Part shown: one piece after another, positions 16,801-25,761 of the stretch
How the letters are laid out: every line of letters starts with the position of its first letter
Numbering within the stretch: the first letter of the stretch is position 1
Notes under the pieces: model-generated
Told to the model about the DNA's origin: nothing
Database searches by the model: none
The model's input: only the letters and a program-made list of their open reading frames with translations
Assembly: GCA_000695325.1 (NCBI GenBank)
Contig: AVPN01000217.1
Location: forward strand, 35,980-61,740
From: Pleurobrachia bachei
Lineage: Eukaryota; Ctenophora; Tentaculata; Cydippida; Pleurobrachiidae
Length of the DNA: 25,761 bases
Direction of reading: 5' to 3'
Made by a program: the position numbers and the translations under genes

Positions 16801-17638
16801 ATTGCACTGACAGGAGCGAAGAGAGTGGGCAGGAATTGCACTGACAGGAGCGAAGAGAGTGGGCAGGAATTGCACTGACAGGAGCGAAGAGAGTGGGCAG
16901 GAATTGCACTGACAGGATCAGGAGCGAGGAGAGTGGGCAGGAATTGCACTGAAAGGAGCGAAGAGAGAGGGCAGGAATTGCACTGAAAGGAGCGAAGAGA
17001 GTGGGCAGGAATTGCACTGAGAGGAGCGAAGAGAGTGGGCAGGAATTGCACTGACAGGAGTGAAGAGAGTGGGCAGGAATTGCACTGAGAGGGGCGAAGA
17101 GAGTGAGTAGGAATTGCACTGACAGGAGTTAAGAGAGTGGGCAGGAATTGCACTGACAGGAACGAGGAGAGTGGGCAGGAATTGCACTGACAAGAACGAA
17201 GAGAGTGGGCAGGAATTGCACTGACAGGAGCGAAGAGAGTGGGCAGGAATTGCACTGTCAGGAGCGAAGAGAGCGGGCGGGAATTGCACTGACAGGAGTG
17301 AGGAGAGTGGGCAGGAATTGCACTGACAGGAGTGAGGAGAGTGGGCAGGAATTGCACTGACAGGAGCGAAGAGTGTGGGCAGGAATTGCACTGACAGGAG
17401 CTAAGAGAGTGGGCAGGAATTGCATTGACAGGAGCGAAGAGAGTGGGCAGGAATTACACTGACAGGAGTGAGGAGAGTGGGCAGGAATTGTACTGACAGG
17501 AGCGAAGAGAGTGGGCAGGAATTGTGTTGACAGGAGTGAGGAGAGTGGGCAGGAATTGCACTGACAGGAGTGAGAAGAGTGGGCAGGAATTGCACTGACA
17601 GGAGTGAGGAGAGTGGGCAGGAATTGCACTGATAGGGG
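13890..17638. repeat. 34-bp satellite array (~110 units)
   Basis: The unit is GAGCGAAGAGAGTGGGCAGG followed by AATTGCACTGACAG. About eleven perfect units (13890-14263), a diverged block (about 14264-14960), roughly 57 identical units (about 14965-16914), and a diverged right flank (16915-17638) including one unit with a six-base insertion at 16913-16920. Because 34 is not divisible by 3 and the consensus lacks stops on the - strand, all three - frames stay open for up to 853 codons with a 34-residue period; these are not supported as genes. The array separates the converging 3' ends of arrestin (+) and CCDC39 (-). Confidence 0.97.
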
Positions 17639-18220
17639 CACGACGTGAAATTCCCTGTACCTAGCTTAGCTGCCAATGCACTGACAGGAGCTTTTGGGTG
17701 AGTCTTTACCGTGCGAAAATGAGTCCACAAAATACGGACAGTGGACTCCTTCTTCAGATCAGATCAGATCGCCAGACACTGACAGTCTGACAGCCGACCA
17801 GGGCTTTCCTTGTCCAACCCTGTTTCCCCGTGTTTGACCAAAACAACCAGGGCCCCATTACCAAATAAAAATTAAAACCACGGGTTTTCAGAAAGGCAGT
17901 GGTGGTGTCTACATCGTTTCATCAATTTGTGAGAAACGCTATCTCTAAAAGCTGCTGTTTCCGATCATATTTACACATATAATACACAATTATAATACAT
18001 CCTCACTGTATCTCTTTGTATCTATCTCTTCAGTTCCACTGGCACATAAATACTTTTTCATCTAAAAATCTCTCATCTCTCTCTCAAAGAGTTTTCGGGT
18101 AAAACACAGTCGCAAAACCACAAAAGAGTCTGTTGACAAAAGCAAAACACCAAATGGCGGTGAAAATCTCAAGGTGGTAATGTTACGTATATCAGTTGGA
18201 GTCGATTTCCTCTGTCCAGC
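17639..18220 (-). other. CCDC39 distal 3' flank / possible 3' UTR
   Basis: Lies between the satellite and the stop codon of the distal CCDC39 terminal exon. An isolated satellite fragment sits at 17670-17692. The segment from about 17695 is duplicated at 19616-20164 (shared words CCACAAAATACGGACA and CAGAAAGGCAGTGGTGG). I found no AATAAA on the - strand, so the transcript end is not placed. Confidence 0.6.
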
Positions 18221-18767
18221 TTACTTCGGGCTCAGCTTTCCAAGTTGAACTGAAACAAAAATGTGATCATTTAGTCAACATTAACAGCTCAATGAAGTGG
18301 TAGTAAATTGGTCGAATTATTCTACAGACAAGTAAATCCAAATACTACTTACGAGTTGGCGAAGTGACTCCCAGCCTCACCGCGGATTTCACACTGCTAA
18401 CATCGCTCCTTGCTGATACTATGGAAGAGCTGCTACTCGCCCTACTGCTCGCCCTAGATCCCCCCGTTCCTGGCCCAGTCACACTCGGAATTGGAATACT
18501 GGCCTGGTACAACAAGTTGGACAGAGTCGAGAATGCCTCGGGATAATTCTGGATGGATCCAACCAGATCCTTCGAGATGGATTTGTTAAAATCGGCCATG
18601 TCCCTAACATCGATATCGTCTTCTTCCTTGGTGTGGGTTGTTTTGCCCTTGTTTGTTCGGACTTCTCGAGCATACCGGACCAGTTGTTTGGAGACCCGGT
18701 CCAATTTGGACATCTGGTCACCGTGCTGTTTCTTACCCATTTCTAGACGGGATTCTGCGTCACCAAC
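18221..18767 (-). CDS. CCDC39: CCDC39 duplicated last two exons (distal copy)
   Basis: Exon 18353-18767 (415 bp) and exon 18221-18249 (29 bp, stop TAA at 18221-18223) copy the proximal exons 20359-20773 and 20165-20193. Acceptors (TTTAG, TTTCAG) and the donor GTAAGTAG are intact. Reading past the donor would hit TAG at once, so the last short exon, which ends LQLGKLSPK, is needed for the normal C-terminus. The encoded protein is identical to the proximal copy although 18 coding bases differ. The copy extends into the intron to about 18880 but does not include the preceding exon (20929-21092), so it can only act as an alternative 3' end of the same gene. Confidence 0.88.
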
Positions 18768-19450
18768 CTAAACAAAAAGAATTGGTATGTTGTCAAACTA
18801 GTACATTGGTGATAGGTGACATTTATCTTCCTTACATTCATTACACTATACCAAACTGTAGTACACCATTACAGACATAGTACATTTAGGTGCCGGCAGG
18901 CACCTCCGACCCGAAGAAAACAGCAAAAAACGAAGAAAAAAAATTTGCCCCTGCACAAAAACCCAAAAATGCCGGCCCTATTAAGAACAAAGAATAGTGT
19001 TTTTTTTGAGATATCGACTTGAAATTTTGTAGGCATGTTCTTGTAGTATTCCTTTGTGTCATGACGTTGGCGGATTTTTGAATTTTTAATTAATTAATTA
19101 ATTATAGTTAATTAAAAACGGTGCAAGGGCACCGTGCCCCTGCACATTGCGTGCGCGGTCCCCTGTACCGCGCCCCTGCACCAAATTCTATTTTCCGTTC
19201 TGCTTAAAATATCGACTTGAAACTTTGTAGGAATGTTCTTCAATCAGATAAGATGATGTTCGAAAAGTGGGAATAGTCAAAATTAACTAATTAGTTAGTT
19301 AGAGCCGTGCAAAAAATGGAATGTGGTGCAGGGGCAGGCAATGTGCAAGGGCAAATGGTTCAGGGGCTGCCCTTGCACCACTGTTATGATCGAACTGTGT
19401 CCACACCGTTTAATATTTTGACACGAAACTTTCTATGCATGTTCTAGTAG
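18768..19450. repeat. Diverged ~200-bp tandem repeat in the CCDC39 duplication
   Basis: After the duplicated intron part ends (about 18880), the sequence carries three diverged copies of a ~200-bp unit. Landmarks are ATATCGACTTGAAACTTTGT followed by a GCATGTTCTT-like word at about 19013, 19208 and 19410, each preceded by GTGCAGGGGC-type GC-rich palindromes and, in the first two, followed by TTAATTAATTA-type runs. The third unit is cut off by the satellite at 19451. No coding frame is supported. Confidence 0.75.
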
Positions 19451-19615
19451 CAGTGGGCAGGAATTGCACTGACAGGAGCGAAGAGAGTGGGCAGGAATTG
19501 TGTTGACAGGAGCGAGGAGAGTGGACAGGAATTGCACTGACATGAGCGAAGAGAGTGGGCAGGAATTGCACTGACAGGAGCGAAGAGAGTTGGCAGGAAT
19601 TGCACTGACAGGAGC
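19451..19615. repeat. 34-bp satellite, short piece beside CCDC39 copy
   Basis: About 4.9 units of the satellite, slightly diverged (for instance ATTGTGTTGACAGG), ending with GACAGGAGCTTGTGGGTGAGTC. The main array's outlying fragment ends the same way before the distal CCDC39 copy (GACAGGAGCTTTTGGGTGAGTC at 17683), so both duplicates begin at the same satellite edge. Confidence 0.95.
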
Positions 19616-20164
19616 TTGTGGGTGAGTCCATACCGTGCGAGATCCAGTCCACAAAATACGGACACCTTGAAACTTTCAAGCTTTTCAAATTTCAATGAAA
19701 AGCTCAAATATTATTATTTATCAGGTCGGCACCGCCAGACAATCAGACAGCCTAGCCTTGCTCGACCCTGTTTCCCTGCATTTAAACAAAACAAACCAGG
19801 GCCCCATTTCCAAAGAAAAATTAAAACCATGGGTTTTCAGAAAGGCAGTGGTGGTGTCTACATCGTTTCATCAATTTGTGAGAAATTTTATCTCTAAAAG
19901 CTGCTGTTTTCGATCATATTTACACATATAATACACAATTATAATACATCCACACTGTATCTCACTGTATCTCTTCAGTTCCACTGGCTCATGATAAACA
20001 CTATTTCATCTAAAAATCTCTCATCTCTCTCAAAGAGTTTTCGGGTAAAACACAGTCGCAAAACTACACACAAAAGAGTTTGTTGACAAAACACCAAATA
20101 TAATGGCGGTGAAAATCTCGAGGTGGTATTGTTTCGTAGTTGGAGTTCATCTCCTCTGTCCAGT
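19616..20164 (-). other. CCDC39 proximal 3' flank / possible 3' UTR
   Basis: Sequence after the proximal stop codon (20165-20167), homologous to 17695-18220 with small indels. No coding frame supported. The - strand lacks a clear AATAAA here, so I cannot say where a proximal transcript would end. Confidence 0.6.
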
Positions 20165-23100
20165 TTACTTCGGGCTCAGCTTTCCGAGTTGAACTGAAAC
20201 ACAAATGTGATTAACACTAGGAATGTGTTATTAAAATTAGCATTAGTAGCAATGAACTATGAAGTAACCCAAGTACTTTTTTATAAGTTGGTCCCTAAGA
20301 AGTAAATTGGTAAAAAGTAAAATTATTCATTAGATAAGGAAATCCAAATACTACTTACGGGTAGGCGAGGTGACTCCCAGCCTCACCGCGGATTTCACAC
20401 TGCTAACATCGCTCCTTGCCGATACAATGGAGGAACTGCTACTCGCCCTACTGCTCGCCCTAGATCCCCCCGTTCCCGGTCCAGTCACACTTGGAATGGG
20501 AATACTGGCCTGGTACAACAAGTTGGACAGTGTCGAGAATGCCTCGGGATAATTCTGGATGGATCCAACCAGATCCTTCGAGATGGATTTGTTAAAATCG
20601 GCCATGTCCCTAACATCGATATCGTCTTCTTCCTTGGTGTGGGTTGTTTTGCCCTTGTTTGTTCGGACTTCTCGGGCATACCGGACCAGTTGTTTGGAGA
20701 CCCTGTCCAGTTTGGACATCTGGTCACCATGCTGTTTCTTACCCATTTCTAGACGGGACTCTGCGTCACCAACCTAAACAAAAGAAATTGGGAAAGTGGG
20801 AAAAGTAAGTTGGTGAAAGGTGACAATGTGAAATTTATCAATTCCTTAGATCTTGCTTACAGCTTACAGTTCACTATAATACCAAACTGTAGTACACCAT
20901 ACCAAACTGCTAAACATTTCCTATTTACCTGTCCCGCAATGGTTGCCTCTTCTGCACTTAGATTATCGTAGGTCCTAGACATAGCGTCCAGGTCCTCCTG
21001 GAGCTCCCTGACCTGACGCCGCTTGTACTTGTATTTGTCCATCACAGCTCGTCTCTGTTCCTCTAATGTTCGCTCTTCCTCCAGATCTTCACCTGATGGG
21101 AAGTTGTTCAGTTGGATTAGTAACACAATAAGTTGGGAAGGATAGTTTCTGCGAGTATTATACTACTCATGAATGTTATAAAGGTGTAATTTCAAACTCA
21201 AAATGCTGTATTACTTACTCGATTGTTCGACCTTAGTAAAGTTGCTTCTGTACATGCTATTCCTAGCGTTCATAACTTTAATTGTATTTTCCAGGGCATG
21301 GATCTCCTTTTCAGCCTTCCTTATATTGGCATCCAACTCATCGCCTTCTCTCTGCAGAGCCTCTTTCTCCTGGAATAGGGGAGGACAATTACATTTCGAA
21401 GAGTTAAGTTGTGAAACATTAAAATCTGGGGTCGGATTAGGGTTACGAAATAATCCCTTTGTACGCTGACAAGAGATCGTTACAAAGGGTTAGACAAGTC
21501 TGTGGGGAGGGTAGATTTACATCACGAGAGAAGATCCAACGAACCTGAGCAGCGGAGATGACGTAATAGGCAGCTGAGTGTTCTTCCTCTCCCTCAGGGG
21601 GTGCCATTGCCGTCATAACTATCTCATACCTCTTTCTCAACTTGTCAATCTGGCTACATCTCTCGTGCAACTCAGCACTTATCTTCCCTTTCTCCGTGCT
21701 AGCATGTTTTATCTGCTGGCTCAACATATCTTTATGAATGTGAATGTCATACTTTCTTTCGTCCATGGCTTTCTGCAGTTGGAGTCGCTTTTTGTCTAGA
21801 GACAAAACTCCGTCCGCTTGGTGGTTCAGAGACTCCCGGAGTCGTTTCAGCTCTAACTTCAGAATATTGTGCTCCACCATCAGGTCATCTTTCTCAGAAA
21901 TCAACTTCTTGAGAGACCGCTGGGAACTGTCATTATGTAGGTTCAATTCGTCAATCTTGGTAGCAAGGTATCCCTTATCCCCTGAGCTTTTCTGGAGGTC
22001 TCTCTTGGCTCTCCTCAGATCATCATTCAGTTTCTTCATCTGATCCTCGAGGAACACTTTCGTTTCTGCAACTTTGTCGTGCTGTTCCGTCAGCTGTTTG
22101 ATTCGATCAGAGAGTGCCTCTCGCTCTTCATCGCTTCGTTCACCCTGAAGTCGGGCCACCTTCCTCTCGAGAACTTGCAGTTGGAAATCCTAGGAAAATG
22201 ATTGGGAGATTTAGGAAGATAGTGGCAAAACTGATAGGCCGGAATATCGGACCCGGAAATCCAATTATCTCAAGAACCAAATTAGCTAAAAAGAATACCT
22301 GGTTGTAGATAATTTCATGTTGTTTCAACGCCTCCTGGTCAATTTTATTTAGCTTACTGCTCAAATTTTTCGAGGCAGCTTGGGAGCCTTGGATCTCAGC
22401 TTGTTTGTTTCCTGATTGTGTTTTTAATGACTGGAGAATCTCGTTTTTCTTAAACTGAAAAGGAAGATTAAGTTAGCATAATATTTCAGTTTATCTTCTT
22501 CAGCACTGTCTTCCTCTCCCTCTCTGTTGAAATGTCTATGGCAACCAAACAGCGCGCGCGACATAGCCCACAAGAAACGAAGGGCGCGTTACACCGATGC
22601 AGAGTGAGACTGAAATGTGTGACCGTATGTCTTACACAACATTTTGAATTCGACTGCTTAACAGTTAACACACGTAGTCATTACTTACTTTACTTATTAA
22701 GCTGCTAAAATGACGCACCTGTTGCTCTCTCAATCTTCGGATTTCTTTCTCGATCTCTGTCACTCTCTGTTCCTCTTTATCAAGGTACTGGTCGGCAAGA
22801 ATTGCCCGTTCCTCGGCCGATAGTGTCGAGTCCATGGCCTCATTCAGGGTTGACTTGGCCTCCTCGACATTCTTTTTGACAAGTGCCAATTTCTCTTCTT
22901 TGGCCCGGATTTCCTTCTTCAGGTGGTTTATCTCCCCTCGCCTCACTTGGTTTAGTCACAAACAAGCGAGGCATGTCATAAAGTTGCAAAGATTGATTAC
23001 GAAAAATTGTGAATTAGAGATGACAAAAAGTGAAATTCGCACAGTCTCTTGCACAGACCAAAAAGAGAATAAAATAAATTTTAACAATACCTCATCTTTA

Positions 23101-24453
23101 AACTGAACTCGGGCATTTTCAGCATCCTGGTATTCCAGCCTTATCTTGGCCACCTGTGAAGAATAGATATAAGAACAAAAGTTGGCGTAATTAAGGGGAA
23201 GTATTCGAAAATAGTAAATCAATTCATTACAGTTACACCCGCCAGTACACTAAACTCTACCCAAACTACCCACTCTAAAAGTAACCGATATATTTTACCT
23301 GTCTCTCCGCCACGTCAACGACTTTCTCCTTTTCGTGATTATTTTGTTGTTCCTGTTCCAGAAACTGTTGTTTCTCCATCATCATAGTTTCAGTAACTTT
23401 GATCATTTCTTTAAGGGCTTGCAATTCATTTGCACACCTCTCCATTTCTTCGTCTCGCCGCTGCATCTGGGCTGTAAGTATCACAATTTTAGTAAACTTG
23501 GTAACGATTTCCCGGGCCCCTGAATTACCGGAATTCGTAAAAGGACGGATTACTTCCCTCACTATACATAGAAAACTAACAATATTCCCATATTTTGTTC
23601 CCCTCGATTTACCGAGCTATTACCCCCCATGAAAATTGGGGTCTAAATGAAGGTGCAATACTCACTAATAATCGTTTCCCATTGTTCTAGAACTTCCAGT
23701 CGATCATCGTGGGCTTTTTTGAACGCTTCAGCAGTCTTATCAAGCTCTATCTGAGAAAAAGAAGGGGTCGGGGAGTGAGTAAGAGTGTGCGAGTGAGATA
23801 AAGAAATGGAGATAGAGAGAGAGGGGGGGAGGAGAAAAAGAGAGACCTACAGAATATCATACCTGGGTAGTAAGGGTGTTGGTGACTTCCGCCTCTAACA
23901 ACTTCTTCTTTTTCGTCTTGTCCAGGCAGTTGAAAAGTTCAAAGTTACAGTTGAGGAAGCAGAATCGTAGTAGTATCTTGGCATACTTCATCAGTGTCAT
24001 GGCGTCCTCATCCCGATGAGATGCCTCTTCAAGCCAGTCCTCCAATTCCTTCTGGCTCCACTTCATTTGCTGTTTGATCTGCTCAATCTTCTGACTGTAC
24101 CGGAACAAGCTGTTTTCATGGGAGTTCTGTCGATCTTTTATCTCCTCAACAGCGCCCTTTTTCCGTTTTATGTTCAGATTGAACCGGCCGTGTTCCCGCT
24201 CAGCCATCATCCTCATGTGATGCTCCGATTCAATCTCCTTCACTCGAGCAGAGACTAAATTCTGGGTAATGTTCAATTCCTGCTGAACGTTCTTCAGATG
24301 TTCCGACATAGCCTCAACCCTTGCCCTCTTTTCCTTGATCTCAGATTCGATCGTGTACAACTGGTTATCACGGTCTTTCCGCTTTCCCTCGAGGCCCTTG
24401 TTAAAAGCATTGGCGATGGGCAGAGCCGTCTCGTCGAGGGCAAAGTCGGTCAT
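20165..24453 (-). CDS. CCDC39: CCDC39, axonemal 96-nm ruler coiled-coil protein
   Basis: CCDC39 with CCDC40 forms the coiled-coil ruler that sets the 96-nm repeat of motile cilia and is needed to place inner dynein arms and the nexin-dynein regulatory complex. Exons on the - strand: 23863-24453, 23666-23750, 23299-23471, 23091-23153, 22719 to about 22945, 22299-22454, 21545-22189, 21219-21369, 20929-21092, 20359-20773, 20165-20193. Diagnostic words: [10 protein letters not shown] near the N-terminus, [56 protein letters not shown]-like [16 protein letters not shown] then [41 protein letters not shown], and a Ser/Arg-rich C-terminus. About 900 residues against 941 in human. Almost all heptad coiled coil. 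Phases match at all but one junction (exon 4 to 5), where ~12 residues seem missing. Start: ATG at 24453 in context GCAACCATG. Confidence 0.95.
21430..21500. repeat. Hairpin repeat in CCDC39 intron
   Basis: GGTTACGAAATAATCCCTTT at 21441 followed by TTACAAAGGGTTAG near 21480. It is related to the foldback words in arrestin introns at 9371-9422 and 11718-11770 and, more distantly, 1160-1210. Confidence 0.6.
22455..22718 (-). other. CCDC39 intron 5 with a CpG-rich patch
   Basis: The intron holds a CpG cluster (GCGCGCGCG at 22552-22560, GGGCGCG at 22581-22587) in otherwise AT-rich sequence, next to ATGGCAAC at 22538-22545, which is one half of an RFX X-box. No gene recognised. An internal promoter is possible but only weakly suggested. 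Confidence 0.3.
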
Positions 24454-24979
24454 GGTTGCGGCCCCGAGTTCCCTTGCCTACTAAATAATTAAATTCGGTT
24501 AGTTCGGTTCAATGGTTCAATGGTTCAAAATGCGGTTGTAGATAAACTTGAAGGTATAATTACTTTTTTACATTCTCTTAAACACAAAAGTAATCTCTAC
24601 TACAAAGTGAGCAGGTGATAAAAGGGTCAGATTGTGGCTAGAAAATAAAATTTTACGAGTGCAAGTGGATTGCAAAATTATTTAAAATCACTTCCTCATT
24701 TACCCAAAAAGCACCTCGACTCCGGTACAGGACTATGTTGTCATAGCGCTGTGATCTTCCTTACTTTCAAGTATAATACGTGGGGTCGTGGCCCGTGCGT
24801 CCAGCTAGTGTGATACTGACACGTGACACGGCACTACCAATGAGTTTTCTAATTAACATCAGTTTAGTCGAGTCCTTTTTTAACTACTCACCCCCCCCTT
24901 TTTACTTTGTCGTGGGCAAAATTGTTTTGCACCACAACATCACACACACACGCACGAGTTTGAAGTGAACAGCTACAAC
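24454..24979 (-). other. Upstream flank of CCDC39
   Basis: An acceptor-like TTTAG/TAG just before the ATG (about 24478-24485) may mark an untranslated first exon further upstream. At 24735-24745 the word GTTGTCATAGC is a weak match to an RFX X-box (consensus GTTGCCATGGCAAC). Otherwise nothing recognised. Confidence 0.35.
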
Positions 24980-24996
24980 TTAAAGTGAGAGTGGAC
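24980..24996 (+). mobile_element. Single end of a TTAA element (relic)
   Basis: TTAAAGTGAGAGTGGAC matches the TTAA target site plus the first 13 bases of the terminal inverted repeat of the element at 12327-12760, then diverges. No opposite end was found in the window, so this is a truncated or different family member. Confidence 0.6.
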
Positions 24997-25059
24997 GAGC
25001 TTCCTTTAACAGCGGGCCATCACTTTTATGAAACATCTAGCAGGGTATGTTTGACACCC

Positions 25060-25380
25060 TCTCCGGTTACAAAGGATCTTGGTGTTATCCTGGTAGAGGA
25101 TGGGTCGTTGAAGTCACAGATCGATTAAGGGTTTTAAACTGGATTCTGGGCGTATTCAAATACAGATCAGGTTAAGGAAACTCTTTACAAAACGTTTTAT
25201 TCGCCTATTCCTTGAATATTATTCTGCCTTGTGGAACCCGTCATCGGTTGGTGAAATTGGCGAGTTGAAGCAGATACGGCGAAATTTTACCAGGCTTTCA
25301 GGACTTGGGCTACCGGGAAAGAGTTTCCTTGACTTTTAGCCCATACAGAGGCACATGCACAGAGAGCGCCATGTTCTGAA
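25060..25380 (+). mobile_element. Decayed LINE (non-LTR retrotransposon) RT fragment
   Basis: Two pieces of the end of a reverse transcriptase are readable in different frames: VTKDLGVILVEDGSLKSQI at 25066, followed by stops, and LFTKRFIRLF, LEYYSALWNPSSVGEI, IRRNFTRL at about 25180-25300. The words DLGV and LEYxSxxWNP are typical of the C-terminal RT region of CR1/L2/RTE-like elements. Frameshifts and stops show it is dead, and both ends are missing. Confidence 0.75.
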
Positions 25381-25761
25381 ACAACTGTCCAAAATCTGCA
25401 AGGGTTAAGCTCCAAACGGACCCGGAGTTGACTTCAAGTACATCTCTCGGAGACGATCCCTAAATTCAATCATAGGGGCTAGGGCGACACTTGGGGCTCC
25501 ACCCCTACCCCCCCCACCCCGCTGGTCGACCCTGGACCCACATGGAGGGTCGCGACTGCAACCCCCTGAATTAAATGCTAAGATTTAAGACCTGTTTTGA
25601 ACAGCTCACTGCTCAGACAGGCCTGTGGTTGTTCGAAACAGGTCACGGTTGCAAATTTAAAAAAAAATTAATGTTCGGTTTTGAATTTTTTGTGGGCCGG
25701 ATTTTCTTGCTGCGGGGCCGGGGCGCGGCGTATATTTTCCACTTGCTCGCCGCGAAAACTA
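25381..25761. other. Right flank, nothing recognised
   Basis: Contains a C-run (25507-25525), an A-rich stretch (AAATTTAAAAAAAAATTAA near 25654) and a GC-rich end. It may be the 3' part of the LINE relic. No gene supported. Confidence 0.4.

Noticed and set aside
13890-17638. Possible CRISPR array
   Set aside because: Units follow each other with no unique spacers, and the locus is in an intron-containing animal genome.
13832-17730. Very long - strand open frames (up to 853 codons) with a 34-residue repeat
   Set aside because: They occur in all three - frames because a 34-bp satellite unit without stops is repeated; overlapping frames and no start context or domain support a real protein.
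18364-24492. Numerous + strand open frames opposite CCDC39
   Set aside because: They are shadows of the - strand coiled-coil exons, whose family match and splice phases are clear.
1-25761. tRNA or rRNA genes
   Set aside because: I saw no cloverleaf-like A/B-box arrangement or rRNA-like stretch on either strand by eye; a tRNAscan run would be decisive.

Overview
The window is nuclear DNA of a ciliated animal. It has spliced genes with short GT-AG introns, simple CT/GA repeats, transposon relics and a satellite array. The proteins point to a metazoan (a beta-arrestin-type arrestin, an AGO-clade Argonaute and the axonemal ruler protein CCDC39). I cannot name the species. A 14-base N run (12609-12622) marks an assembly gap.

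Layout. (1) 780 to about 11030, + strand: an arrestin gene lacking its first ~80 residues, which lie off the left edge. I could assemble its exons with matching splice phases. Its 3' part is complicated: a 1.54-kb block with four exons is tandemly duplicated (5791-7326 / 7327-8860). There are two kinds of C-terminal tail, one with clathrin-box motifs and one without. The clathrin-box exons with their 3' UTR are then duplicated as a ~2.3-kb block (8917-11197 / 11198 onward). (2) Inside one arrestin intron, on the - strand (1896-4427), sits a tandem pair of intronless MID-PIWI-only Argonaute sequences. The longer one has lost three of four slicer residues but keeps the residues of the 5'-phosphate pocket; the other has a premature stop. 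(3) 13890-17638: about 110 copies of a 34-bp satellite. (4) 18221-24453, - strand: CCDC39, running tail-to-tail towards arrestin. Its last two exons are duplicated (20165-20773 and 18221-18767); the copies differ at 18 coding bases, all synonymous. (5) 24454-25761: upstream flank, a transposon-end relic and a decayed LINE fragment.

The two main genes converge on the satellite. Short pieces of the same satellite also sit at the junction of the arrestin 3' duplication (11107-11197) and of the CCDC39 3' duplication (19451-19615). This suggests that satellite-associated exchange duplicated both gene ends. Comparing the copies gives before/after views of insertions, notably a 434-bp palindromic element flanked by TTAA (12327-12760) whose empty site is preserved at about 10058.

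Main caveat: tandem copies in a heterozygous genome can be two haplotypes wrongly joined. The unequal divergence of the different pairs argues against one single artefact, but long reads spanning the junctions are needed.
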